Source: Actinoplanes sp. SE50/110
GTDB lineage: Bacteria > Actinomycetota > Actinomycetes > Mycobacteriales > Micromonosporaceae
Assembly (NCBI RefSeq): GCF_900119315.1
Contig: NZ_LT827010.1
Coordinates: 7,806,001 to 7,870,000 of the forward strand
DNA length: 64,000 bases
Direction: 5' to 3'
Shown here: in pieces, positions 8,347-15,578 of the stretch
How positions within the stretch are numbered: position 1 is the first letter of the stretch
How the letters are laid out: every line of letters begins with the position of its first letter
Position numbers and translations under genes: made by a program
The notes under the pieces: generated by a model
What the model saw: only the letters and a program-made list of their open reading frames with translations
What the model was told of the DNA's origin: nothing
Databases searched by the model: none

Positions 8347-8390
8347 CCCGGCACTCGTTTCCTCGGTGCGGGCGCGAGAATCTTTTTTTT
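8347..8390 (+). terminator. Probable intrinsic terminator of the GNAT gene
   Basis: CCCGGCAC at 8347-8354 pairs with GTGCGGG at 8366-8372 with one bulged base. Ten bases later there is an uninterrupted run of eight T (8383-8390). The stem-to-T distance is longer than ideal, but the T8 run is striking in such GC-rich DNA. Confidence 0.45.
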
Positions 8391-8429
8391 GGCACTTGAC
8401 GGGCCTTACACTTCTCTTCTCGGGGGCGG

Positions 8430-8442
8430 GATAATTGGGGAG
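8430..8442 (+). promoter_or_regulatory. Candidate -10 element giving a leaderless GTG start
   Basis: GATAAT at 8430-8435 ends six bases before the GTG at 8442, where transcription would be expected to begin. This predicts a leaderless mRNA, common in actinobacteria. The -35 is weak (TTACAC at 8406-8411, spacing 18); a better TTGACG at 8396 is too far away. Confidence 0.4.
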
Positions 8443-9515
8443 TGGGGCAGTTGTCGTTGTTCAGCCGGGCTGAGGTCGCGCGGATGCGGGACCGCACTGC
8501 GGCGCGGAATTATTCGCCGGAGAAAGAGGAATTCCGGCGGCAACATGAGCGGCATCGCGCGTGGGGATTGCGACAAAGGCACACACGGAAGCTGGTCCGC
8601 AACGGGTGGAGTGCGGCGGAGGCGTGGGCGGCCGTCACCGCTCAGGACGATCAACGGCGGCAGGGGGTTGGTGCCCGGCTTCGGCCAGCCGGTCCGGTTT
8701 CGAGGCCTGCGCCTTGCGGTGAACCGCTCCCTCCAGCGGCGGCTGATGCGAGGCCGGGACCAGCGAATTCGGTTCCGACACCAACGCCTCGACCGGAGCC
8801 GCTCCCAGCAGCAGCAGCGGCTGACAGCCCACCGCGACCAACAAATTCAGTTCCCACACCAACGCCTCGACCGCAGCCGCTCCCAGCAGCAGCAGCGGCT
8901 GACAGCCCACCGCGACCAACAAATTCAGTTCCCACACCAACGCCTCGACCGGAGCCGCTCCCAGCAGCAGCAGCGGCTGACAGCCCACCGCGACCAACAA
9001 ATTCAGTTCCCACACCAACGCCTCGACCGCAGCCGCTCCCAGCAGCAGCAGCGGCTGACAGCCCACCGCGACCAACAAATTCAGTTCCCACACCAACGCC
9101 TCGACCGCAGCCGCTCCCAGCAGCAGCGGCGGCTGACAGCCCACCGCGACCAACAAATTCAGTTCCCACACCAACGCCTCGACCGGAGCCGCTCCCAGCA
9201 GCGGTGATCAAGCGGAAGGTCGCACCCAACCCCAACACAGCTGGTGATGCGCGGCTTGCGGTCGGGTGTGGGCGCGCTGGGATTTTTATTGTTTTGGTGG
9301 GCTGGCGTGTGATGGTGGTCCAGGTGACACTCGCTCAGGTGAGTTGGCGCCGAGTTCGTTGTGGTCACTGGGCGGTGGTCGAGCTTAATAATGGTAGACA
9401 TTTCATCTGGAATAGATATTTTGCGGGCGGCTCCCTGAAGATGTTTGCGTCAATTTTTGAGGGTTGCCTTGAGGAGATTTTCCATCGAATATGCGCATGT
9501 GCTCGGCCACCATGA
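8442..9515 (+). CDS. Small basic helical domain fused to six 26-residue proline-rich repeats
   Basis: 357 residues. Residues 1-70 (FSRAEVARMRDRTAARNYSP, then RAWGLRQRHTRKLV, GWSAAEAWAAV) form a basic helical domain like small actinobacterial hypothetical proteins I recall. From about residue 105 a 26-residue unit (TNSVPTPTPRPEPLPAAAAA plus DSPPRP) repeats about six times, alternating RPEP and RPQP. The DNA repeats with an exact 78-bp period. The tail from about residue 255 (VIKRKVAPNPN onward) is lower GC and may not be functional protein. Function unknown; the repeat may be a flexible spacer. Start GTG 8442 is supported by a candidate leaderless promoter. Confidence 0.6.
   Translation: MGQLSLFSRAEVARMRDRTAARNYSPEKEEFRRQHERHRAWGLRQRHTRKLVRNGWSAAEAWAAVTAQDDQRRQGVGARLRPAGPVSRPAPCGEPLPPAAADARPGPANSVPTPTPRPEPLPAAAAADSPPRPTNSVPTPTPRPQPLPAAAAADSPPRPTNSVPTPTPRPEPLPAAAAADSPPRPTNSVPTPTPRPQPLPAAAAADSPPRPTNSVPTPTPRPQPLPAAAAADSPPRPTNSVPTPTPRPEPLPAAVIKRKVAPNPNTAGDARLAVGCGRAGIFIVLVGWRVMVVQVTLAQVSWRRVRCGHWAVVELNNGRHFIWNRYFAGGSLKMFASIFEGCLEEIFHRICACARPP
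8766..9200. repeat. 78-bp tandem repeat, about six copies
   Basis: The marker AATTC recurs at 8766, 8844, 8922, 9000, 9078 and 9156, exactly 78 bp apart. Copies are nearly identical, differing mainly at one GGAGCC/GCAGCC position and a few bases in the first and fifth copies. Such homogeneity implies recent expansion or gene conversion. Because 78 is divisible by three, several frames on both strands stay open. Confidence 0.92.
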
Positions 9516-9529
9516 AGGCTCCGCGTACG

Positions 9530-9715
9530 CGCGCGACGACTGGCGAGACACTGCCGCACACGCGCGACGACTGGCGAGACACTGCCGCACACGCACGACC
9601 ACTGGCGAGACACTGCCGCACACGCACGACGACCGGCGAGACACTGCCGCACACGCACGTGACAACCGGCAGGACACCCACGCACGCGCGACGACCGGCA
9701 AGACACCGCCGCACG
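9530..9715. repeat. 31-bp tandem array, about six copies
   Basis: The core GGCGAGACACTGCCGCACAC recurs with starts near 9541, 9572, 9603, 9634, 9667 and 9696. Steps are 31, 31, 31, 33 and 29. The last two copies have diverged (GGCAGGACACCC, GGCAAGACACCG). Units are contiguous with no unique spacers, so this is not a CRISPR array. A period not divisible by three breaks any reading frame, arguing for non-coding DNA. It lies in the 350-bp gap between the proline-rich gene and the primase-polymerase gene. Confidence 0.85.
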
Positions 9716-9802
9716 CGATGGTGGAAGCGTCGCTGGATGTGGGCGGGACGGCGGCGAAGAGTGCGAGGGCTGGGGTTCGAGGGTGGGGCCGGCCCCTGCC
9801 GG

Positions 9803-9854
9803 GCGGCCGTGGAGAGCGGCCGTGGAGAGCGGCCGTGGAGAGCGGCCGTGGAGA
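9803..9854. repeat. 13-bp tandem repeat, four copies
   Basis: GCGGCCGTGGAGA is repeated exactly four times at 9803, 9816, 9829 and 9842. It ends 11 bases before the stop of the primase-polymerase gene, so it lies in that gene's 3' untranslated region. Confidence 0.9.
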
Positions 9855-9865
9855 GTAGCTGGGGG

Positions 9866-10891
9866 TTAGGACTGCCAGTTGGCGGGGTTCTTTTTGGAGG
9901 GCTGGACTCGCGGGGGTTCGCCCGGCATTTTGGGGTGGTCTGGGGGGTAGGGCATGTCGCCCAGGCCGTTTTTCTCGTCGCGGTCGACCCACTCCAGGAG
10001 CGGGGTGAGGTCGTGGTGGACGTCGTCGATGGTGGCGTGTGGGTCGCCCAGGGTGGCGAAGCGGTGGGGGACGGTGCGCAGGTCGAAGTCGTCCGGGGTG
10101 ATGGTGGGCAGTTCGGCCCAGGTCACCGGGGTGGACACGGTGGCCCGCCGGTTGGCTCGCAGGGAGTAGGCGCAGGCGATTGTCCGGTCGCGGGCCATCT
10201 GGTTGAAGTCGAGGAAGACACGCTGGCCGCGTTCCTCCTTCCACCAGGCGGTGGTGATCGCCTGCGGGCGGCGGCGTTCGACCTCGCGGGCCAGGGCGAT
10301 GGCGGCCCGGCGGACCTGGACGAAATCCCAGCGGGGGGCGATCCGGATGTACACGTGCACGCCGCGGCCGCCGGAGGTTTTGGGGAAGCCGACCCAGCCG
10401 AGGTCGTCGAGGACTTCGTGGACCACCTCGGCGGCCGCGGTCACGTCGCTGAAACCGAGGCCGGGCTGCGGGTCCAGGTCGATCCGGAGTTCGTCGGGGT
10501 GGTCGGGGGTGCCGCCGCGGACCGGCCACGGGTGGAAGACGACGGTGCCCATCTGCGCGGCCCAGGCGACGTGGGCCAGGTCGGCGGGGCAGAGCTCGTC
10601 CGCCGTACGGCCGCTCGGGAAGGTGATGGTGGCGGTCCGGATCCACTCGGGAACGCCGCGGGTGGGGATGCGCTTCTGGAAGAACGCTTCGCCCTCCAGG
10701 CCGTCGGGGAAGCGTTGCAGGGTGGTCGGTCGGTCGCGGAGGGCGCGCAGGATGCCGTCGCCGACCGAACGGTAATACTCGAAGACGTCGCGTTTGGTGA
10801 AGCCGCGTTCGGCGAAAACGATCTTGTCGGGGCTGCTCAGGCGGACCGGGTGGCCGGCGATCTCGTGTTCCTCGGCAGCGGCTTTCGGCAT
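9866..10891 (-). CDS. LigD/LigC-associated primase-polymerase (Prim-PolC type)
   Basis: A 341-residue stand-alone polymerase domain like that of bacterial LigD, without ligase or nuclease domains. Landmarks in order are SSPDKIVFAERGFTK near the N-terminus, RFPDG, FFQKRIP, WAAQMGTVVFHPW, the catalytic ELRIDLDPQPG (metal-binding DLD), LPKTSGG-like FPKTSGGRGVHVY, and FLDFNQMARDRTIACAYSLR. Such enzymes add ribo- or deoxynucleotides during gap-filling or end-joining and in mycobacteria partner with LigC. Here ligC is 5 kb away on the opposite strand, separated by accessory genes. ATG at 10891 begins the conserved region. Confidence 0.93.
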   Translation of the reverse strand: MPKAAAEEHEIAGHPVRLSSPDKIVFAERGFTKRDVFEYYRSVGDGILRALRDRPTTLQRFPDGLEGEAFFQKRIPTRGVPEWIRTATITFPSGRTADELCPADLAHVAWAAQMGTVVFHPWPVRGGTPDHPDELRIDLDPQPGLGFSDVTAAAEVVHEVLDDLGWVGFPKTSGGRGVHVYIRIAPRWDFVQVRRAAIALAREVERRRPQAITTAWWKEERGQRVFLDFNQMARDRTIACAYSLRANRRATVSTPVTWAELPTITPDDFDLRTVPHRFATLGDPHATIDDVHHDLTPLLEWVDRDEKNGLGDMPYPPDHPKMPGEPPRVQPSKKNPANWQS

Positions 10892-10929
10892 GCCCCGACC
10901 CTATGCCAAAAGGAAGTCCCGAGCGTGCC

Positions 10930-11095
10930 GCCGAAGACAAGCCCTGCGTGCCGCCGGAAGGACGAACCTAGGCGCGCCGCGAAAAGACCGCCCGCGCGTG
11001 CCCCCGGAAGGACGAACCCAAGCGCCGCGAAAACACCCTCCGCGCGCGCCCTGGAAGAACCAACCCGGGCGCGCCGCGGAAAGGGGAGCCGGAGG
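10930..11095. repeat. Degenerate GC-rich repeats, roughly 50-bp spacing
   Basis: GGAAGGACGAACC at 10956 and 11006, and the variant GGAAGAACCAACC at 11053, alternate with CGCGCCGCG-type segments. Units are too diverged for a strict period. This and the terminator at 11195-11229 are all I see in the 357-bp gap before the surface-protein gene. Confidence 0.55.
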
Positions 11096-11194
11096 TGGCG
11101 CCGCGAGGAAGACCCGGGTGTGTGGCGCTGCGAGGCGGGCACGGACCCGGCGCCACGAGTCTGGCCCGGGCACCAGGCCGCGCGGCCGAAAAAC

Positions 11195-11229
11195 GTGAGG
11201 GCCACCCGACAAAACCGGGTGACCCTCAC
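11195..11229 (-). terminator. Intrinsic terminator of the LPXTG-type surface protein gene
   Basis: GTGAGGGCCACCCG (11195-11208) and CGGGTGACCCTCAC (11216-11229) form a 14-bp stem with a single mismatch and a 7-base loop. Read on the minus strand, the stem is followed at once by GTTTTTC. It lies 20 bp past the stop at 11249. Confidence 0.85.
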
Positions 11230-11248
11230 AAATCGGACATAGACGGAA

Positions 11249-11788
11249 TCAGGCGGACTTGCGTCGGCGGGTGTACCACAGCGCGCCCGCGCCGCCGGCC
11301 ACCAGCACCGCGCCGACCGCGACGGTCGCGCCCACCGGGCGGCCGGTCAGCGGCAGCGAGCCGGAGCTGACCCCGCTGCCCTTGGTGGTGATCGGCGACG
11401 GCACCTCGGTCGGGCTCACCCCGCCCGGCACGGTCTTGGCGCCACCGGTCGGGCTCACCTCGCCGTATCCGGCGTGCCCGCGGGTGCCCCCGACGGTGTC
11501 CGGGCTGGCGGCGGCCGGGCTGACCGCGGCCGGCGGCGTGGTCGCCACGACGGTCGCGGTCGGACCGCCGGCGGCCGGTGTGGTGGCGGCCGGCGCGGTG
11601 GCGGCCGGTGTGGTGGTCGCCGGCGATGCGGCCCCGTAGCCCGCGTTGCCGCGGTCGGCGCTGGCGTGCACGGCCGGGTGGGCGGCGTCGAAGGACGCGG
11701 CGAGGACGGGCGACGAGATGGCGAGCGCAGCGAAGGCGGTGACGCCGGCAGCGGGGATTCCCACGGCCAGTCGACGAACAAAGCTCAT
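11249..11788 (-). CDS. LPXTG-type (LPLTG) cell-wall-anchored surface protein
   Basis: A 179-residue exported protein. A signal peptide (RRLAVGIPAAGVTAFAALAISSPVLA) is followed by a long Ala/Pro/Thr linker typical of wall-spanning regions, with two related motifs, RGNAGYGAASP and RGHAGYGEVSP. The C-terminus is a classic sortase signal: LPLTG at about residue 145, a hydrophobic helix, and the positive tail TRRRKSA. It should be covalently attached to peptidoglycan by a sortase, possibly a class E enzyme in high-GC Gram-positives. ATG 11788 gives a proper signal peptide; an in-frame start at 11827 is less likely. Binding target unknown. Confidence 0.85.
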   Translation of the reverse strand: MSFVRRLAVGIPAAGVTAFAALAISSPVLAASFDAAHPAVHASADRGNAGYGAASPATTTPAATAPAATTPAAGGPTATVVATTPPAAVSPAAASPDTVGGTRGHAGYGEVSPTGGAKTVPGGVSPTEVPSPITTKGSGVSSGSLPLTGRPVGATVAVGAVLVAGGAGALWYTRRRKSA

Positions 11789-11888
11789 GAGGAGTATCCG
11801 TTCTGTTGCTGTTGCGTACGTTTGCATGGTCGCACGGGAGCTTAGCGGGGATTGCCCGTTTTACCCGAAAAGACCCTCCGGCGCGTCA

Positions 11889-12374
11889 TCAACTCGGAAG
11901 ACCACCGAAACGGTGGCTGCGCCACAGATGCGACAAAGCGAATACCTTGAGCTCGAACTGCGGGTCGGCGGCGAACAGTCCCCCGCTGTACGGGGCGTTC
12001 AGCTGCACGCTCGCCCCGGAATCCAGATACACCGAGACCACGTTGCGCCGGCCGCGCCGCTCAGCGCGCAGGTCCACCACCCGGTTCCACGGCACCTCGC
12101 CCTCGCCGAGCAGCGACGAGGTCCGGATCTCCCGGCTGCCGACCTCCACCCCGGTGCGTCGACCCAGGGTGATCCCGAGTACCACGCCGAGCACCAGCGG
12201 CGCCAGCACCAGCAGCGCCCAGGACCAGGCCGGCGGGCCGACCGGCCCGGGCCAGACCACGGTGGCGATCACCCCCGTCGTGACACTCGCCACCGCGCTG
12301 AGCGCGCCCAGATAGAGGCCGTGGCCGAAAGCCTGCTGGAAGGTCGGCCGGAACGTCGGGGATGCAGCTTCCAT
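11889..12374 (-). CDS. Two-helix membrane protein with PH-like domain
   Basis: 161 residues. Two hydrophobic helices (around 20-40 and 50-73) are followed by a soluble part: VEVGSREIRTSSLLGEGEVPWNRVVDLRAE, then NVVSVYLDSGASVQL. The 'W..V..L...' strand pattern fits bacterial PH domains (bPH-type). The start at ATG 12374 precedes the first helix; no clear ribosome-binding site is seen. It is divergent from msrB, 73 bp away. Function unknown. Confidence 0.75.
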   Translation of the reverse strand: MEAASPTFRPTFQQAFGHGLYLGALSAVASVTTGVIATVVWPGPVGPPAWSWALLVLAPLVLGVVLGITLGRRTGVEVGSREIRTSSLLGEGEVPWNRVVDLRAERRGRRNVVSVYLDSGASVQLNAPYSGGLFAADPQFELKVFALSHLWRSHRFGGLPS

Positions 12375-12447
12375 AGACGGCTCAACGGCCCGGCCCGGTG
12401 CGCCGCCGCACGCCGGGTGCGACACGTTCCGACGTACGGTTTATGGC

Positions 12448-12852
12448 ATGGCAACCGATGAGACCACCCTGCCCACCTCCGAGGACGAGTGGCGGATCCG
12501 GCTCGACCCGGACGAGTTCCGGGTGCTCCGCCAGGCCGGCACCGAGGCGCCCTGGAGCGGGGAGTACGTGAACACCAAGACCGAGGGCATGTACCGGTGC
12601 CGCGGCTGCGGGGCGGAGTTGTACCCCAGTGACACGAAGTTCGACAGCCACTGCGGCTGGCCGTCCTTCGACGACGCGATCCCGGGCGCGGTCAAGGAGA
12701 TCGAGGACCGCACCCACGGCATGGTCCGCGTCGAGATCCGCTGCGCGCGCTGCGACGGGCACCTGGGCCACGTGTTCCGGGGTGAGGGCTTCACCGACAA
12801 GAACACGCGGCACTGCGTCAACAGCCTGTCGATCAGGCTAGACCCGAGCTAG
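12448..12852 (+). CDS. msrB: Peptide-methionine (R)-S-oxide reductase
   Basis: Repairs the R-epimer of methionine sulfoxide in proteins, using thioredoxin. The 134-residue length is typical. Zinc ligands are in MYRCRGCG and IRCARCDG, the FDSHCGWPSF motif is present, and the catalytic Cys is in TRHCVNSLSI near the C-terminus. ATG at 12448. In M. tuberculosis msrB also lies near hemY/hemE, so the neighbourhood is conserved. The 3' end overlaps convergent folA by 15 bp. Confidence 0.96.
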   Translation: MATDETTLPTSEDEWRIRLDPDEFRVLRQAGTEAPWSGEYVNTKTEGMYRCRGCGAELYPSDTKFDSHCGWPSFDDAIPGAVKEIEDRTHGMVRVEIRCARCDGHLGHVFRGEGFTDKNTRHCVNSLSIRLDPS

Positions 12853-13305
12853 GTCCTCCACCACGTAGCGGATCCCGTTCGGCGCGGTCAGCCACCCCGT
12901 GGAGGCGGTCACCTTCCAGTCCGGGCCCAGCTCCGGCGCGAAGGTGTCGCCCTCCACGTCCAGCTCGATCGACGTCCGCACAATGTGCTCGGCGACCGGC
13001 AGAAACAGCTGGTAGACAGCGGCCCCGCCGATCACCCAGAAGTCAACTTCGCCAATCAGATCCGGACTGTGTACGACGTGGGCCCCGTCCCCGGTCCACC
13101 CGGGATCGCGGGTGAGCACCACGTTGCGCCGCCCCGGCAGTGGCCGCCGGGGCAGCGAGTCCCAGGTGGCGCGTCCCATCACCACGGTCGACCCGGCGGT
13201 CCGCTCCTTGAAGATCGCCTGCTCGCCGGGCACGTGCCAGGGGATGTCCCCGCCCGCCCCGATCACCCGGCGGTGCGCCTGCGCCCAGATCAGGTGCACG
13301 CTCAT
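12838..13305 (-). CDS. folA: Dihydrofolate reductase
   Basis: Reduces dihydrofolate to tetrahydrofolate with NADPH, recycling the dihydrofolate made by ThyA. 155 residues. The N-terminal loop has VIGAGGDIPWHVPGE (Trp and acidic substrate-site region), then VVMGRATWDSLPRRPLPGRRNVVLTR, then DFWVIGGAAVYQLFLP. Its ATG overlaps the thyA stop by 4 bases (ATGA), giving a thyA-folA operon. It overlaps msrB at its 3' end. Confidence 0.95.
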   Translation of the reverse strand: MSVHLIWAQAHRRVIGAGGDIPWHVPGEQAIFKERTAGSTVVMGRATWDSLPRRPLPGRRNVVLTRDPGWTGDGAHVVHSPDLIGEVDFWVIGGAAVYQLFLPVAEHIVRTSIELDVEGDTFAPELGPDWKVTASTGWLTAPNGIRYVVEDLARV

Positions 13306-14099
13306 ACCGCGACCGGCGCCTTGATCGCCGGGTGGTGCTCGTAGCCGACGACGGTGAAGTCGGCGTACTCGTAGTCGAAGAGGCTGGGCCGCTTCGCGAT
13401 CTCCAGTGCCGGGAACGGGTACGCCTGCCGGCCGAGCTGCTCGCGCACCTGCTCGACGTGGTTGTCGTAGATGTGGCAGTCGCCGCCCACCCAGATGAAG
13501 TCGCCCGGGGTCAGCCCGACCTGGTCGGCGACCATCCGGGTGAGCAGCGCGTACGACGCGATGTTGAACGGCACGCCGAGGAACAGGTCGGCGCTGCGCT
13601 GGTAGAGCTGGCAGGACAGCCGGCCGTCGGCCACGTAGAACTGGAACATCGCGTGGCACGGCATCAGCGCCATCTCGTCGAGCTGCCCCACGTTCCAGGC
13701 CGAGACGATCATGCGGCGCGAGTCCGGATCGGTACGCAACGTGTCCAGGATCTCGGAGATCTGGTCCACGTGGCCGTCCGGCGTGGGCCACGACCGCCAC
13801 TGGTAGCCGTAGACCGGCCCGAGCTCGCCCGACTCCGAGGCCCACTCGTCCCAGATCGTCACGCCCTGATCGCGCAGCCACTGCACGTTCGTCTCGCCGC
13901 GCAGGAACCACAGCAGCTCCACCGCGATCGACTTGAAGTGCACCCGCTTGGTCGTGACCAGCGGAAACCCCTGGGACAGGTCGTAGCGCAGCCGCTCGCC
14001 GAAAAGGCTGCGGGTGCCGGTCCCGGTCCGGTCGCTCTTGCGGGTGCCGGTCTCCAGCACCCGCCGGAGAAGATCTTCGTACTGCGTGTCCACGGCCAT
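13302..14099 (-). CDS. thyA: Thymidylate synthase (ThyA)
   Basis: Methylates dUMP to dTMP using methylenetetrahydrofolate. 265 residues, standard length. Conserved blocks are RTGTGTRSLFGERLRYDL, ELLWFLRGETN, the catalytic Cys in LMPCHAMFQFYV (about residue 147), LYQRSADLFLGVPFNIASYA and GDCHIYDNH. It is the first gene of a coupled pair with folA. wrbA lies just upstream in the same direction, ending 12 bp before this gene's start. Confidence 0.97.
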   Translation of the reverse strand: MAVDTQYEDLLRRVLETGTRKSDRTGTGTRSLFGERLRYDLSQGFPLVTTKRVHFKSIAVELLWFLRGETNVQWLRDQGVTIWDEWASESGELGPVYGYQWRSWPTPDGHVDQISEILDTLRTDPDSRRMIVSAWNVGQLDEMALMPCHAMFQFYVADGRLSCQLYQRSADLFLGVPFNIASYALLTRMVADQVGLTPGDFIWVGGDCHIYDNHVEQVREQLGRQAYPFPALEIAKRPSLFDYEYADFTVVGYEHHPAIKAPVAV

Positions 14100-14111
14100 A
14101 CGCAGAACCTA

Positions 14112-14717
14112 CTAGGCCCGCAGGCGGCCACCGATCTGGACGATGCGGCGCGCCAGGTGATCGAGGGCGGCGTACTGCACGTCGGTGAGCGGCGCGTCGT
14201 TCGAGCCGCCGGTGACGTGCGAGACGCCGTACGGATTGCCGTCGGCGAACTTCAGCGGGTCGGTGTAGCCGGGCGCCACCACCACCCCGCCGAAGTGGTA
14301 GATCGTGTTGTAGAGGGCCAGCAGCGTCGACTCCTGGCCGCCGTGCTCGGTCATCGACGCGGTGAACCCGGCGTACGCCTTGTTCGCCAGCTGTCCCTGC
14401 GCCCACTGCGGGCCCAGCGTGTCGATGAACTGCTTGAGCTGGCTGGCCACGTTGCCGTACCGGGTGGGCGTGCCGAACAGCACCGCGTCGGCCCAGACCA
14501 CGTCGTCCGCGGCGGCCCGCGGCTCGTCCTTGGTGGTGTCGAAGTGCTGGCTCCAGGCCGCGTTCGAGGCGATCGCCTCGGGCGGGGCGAGCTCGGCGAC
14601 CTGCCGCAGGCGCACGTCGGCACCGGCCTTCTCGGCCGCCTCCTGCAGGCGTTGCGCCATCCTGTGCAGGGTGCCGGTGGCCGAGTAGTAGATGATCGCG
14701 AGCTTGACGTCTGCCAC
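14112..14717 (-). CDS. wrbA: NAD(P)H:quinone oxidoreductase, WrbA type
   Basis: A 201-residue flavodoxin-like FMN protein that performs two-electron quinone reduction. The phosphate-binding loop is YYSATGTLHRMAQ, with FGTPTRYGNVASQLKQFID and ASMTEHGGQESTLLALYN as WrbA signatures, and HFGGVVVAPGYT later. GTG at 14717 is chosen because GAAGGGC lies a few bases upstream. It ends 12 bp before thyA and may be cotranscribed. Confidence 0.94.
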   Translation of the reverse strand: MADVKLAIIYYSATGTLHRMAQRLQEAAEKAGADVRLRQVAELAPPEAIASNAAWSQHFDTTKDEPRAAADDVVWADAVLFGTPTRYGNVASQLKQFIDTLGPQWAQGQLANKAYAGFTASMTEHGGQESTLLALYNTIYHFGGVVVAPGYTDPLKFADGNPYGVSHVTGGSNDAPLTDVQYAALDHLARRIVQIGGRLRA

Positions 14718-14785
14718 GATGTGCCCTTCGTCGGGAGTCGGTTGACGGACTCCAGCACATCTCCTCACCGCACGCGGTGAAACGC

Positions 14786-15040
14786 TTATAGGCGGAGTTC
14801 GCTGCCCTCCGGGTCGTCGAACCACACGCCGCCGGTCGCCAGGTAGCGGAATTCGTACTCCCCCGGGTCCAGCGGCACGCTGACCGTGCGGGTCCCGTTG
14901 CGGCGCACCTGCAGCTCGTGCCGGCCCGGCTGCCAGTCGTTGAACGTGCCCACCACACTGACCACCCCGGACGGCTCGTCCGCCGGGAGGCTGAAGGTCA
15001 CCCGGGTCTTGTTGCCGAACAACTTGCTGCGCTTGATCAT
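14786..15040 (-). CDS. Isoamylase early-set (CBM48/AMPK-beta glycogen-binding-like) domain protein
   Basis: An 84-residue single-domain protein. RVTFSLPADEPSGVVSVVGTFNDW, W(Q)PGRHEL, then LDPGEYEFRYLATGGVWFDDPEG is the standard early-set carbohydrate-binding fold of starch and glycogen enzymes and AMPK beta. Here it stands alone, with no catalytic domain. ATG at 15040 follows GGAGGACGCG. Such proteins may target glycogen or act as adaptors; the role is not established. Confidence 0.88.
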   Translation of the reverse strand: MIKRSKLFGNKTRVTFSLPADEPSGVVSVVGTFNDWQPGRHELQVRRNGTRTVSVPLDPGEYEFRYLATGGVWFDDPEGSELRL

Positions 15041-15122
15041 CGCGTCCTCCACAGGCCGTAGCCTCATCACTACAACGCGGGACCGGCGACGGTGGTGACG
15101 ACGCGCCGCATACGCTGTGCCG

Positions 15123-15578
15123 ATGCACCCCGCACCGCATGACGAGCTGCGGGTCGCGTCCTTCCGCGACCTGCCCGCCGGCACGCTGTACGACATCCTC
15201 CGGCTGCGCAGTGACGTGTTCGTGGTCGAGCAGAACTGCGCCTACCCCGACCTGGACGGCCGCGACACCGAGCCCGGTACCCGACACCTATGGTTCTCCC
15301 GTGATCGGGAGATTCGGGCCTATCTGCGGATTCTCGATGACCATGGGACGGAACGGATCGGCCGGGTGGTCACCGCGAAGACGGCCCGCGGCGCCGGACT
15401 GGCCGGCCGGCTGATGGCGCACGCCCTGGAGGTCGTCGGCCACCGCCCGGCGGTGCTGGACGCCCAGTCGTACCTGGTCGGCTTCTACCGCCGGTACGGT
15501 TTCGAGCCCACCGGCCCGGAGTACGTGGAGGACGGCATCCCCCACGTACCCATGGCCCGTCCCGCTACGGCAGGCTAG
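15123..15578 (+). CDS. GNAT acetyltransferase, ElaA-like
   Basis: 151 residues. ElaA-type features are LYDILRLRSDVFVVEQNCAYPDLDGRD at the N-terminus, IRAYLRILDD, the CoA loop in RIGRVVTAKTARGAGLAGRLM, and LDAQSYLVGFYRRYGFEPTGPEY. ATG 15123 is preferred over GTG 15117. Substrate unknown. Its 3' end overlaps the convergent chdC by 14 bp. Confidence 0.9.
   Translation: MHPAPHDELRVASFRDLPAGTLYDILRLRSDVFVVEQNCAYPDLDGRDTEPGTRHLWFSRDREIRAYLRILDDHGTERIGRVVTAKTARGAGLAGRLMAHALEVVGHRPAVLDAQSYLVGFYRRYGFEPTGPEYVEDGIPHVPMARPATAG

Noticed and set aside
8396..8435. Consensus promoter TTGACG ... GATAAT before the proline-rich gene
   Set aside because: The spacing is 28 bases, too long for one promoter; only the -10 is kept as a candidate.
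8635..9238. Leu- and Gly/Ala-rich open frames antisense to the proline-rich repeats
   Set aside because: They stay open only because the repeat unit is a multiple of three; there is no ribosome-binding site or family resemblance.
9530..9715. Possible CRISPR array (31-bp repeats)
   Set aside because: Units are directly adjacent with no unique spacers, periods drift from 29 to 33, and no cas gene is near.
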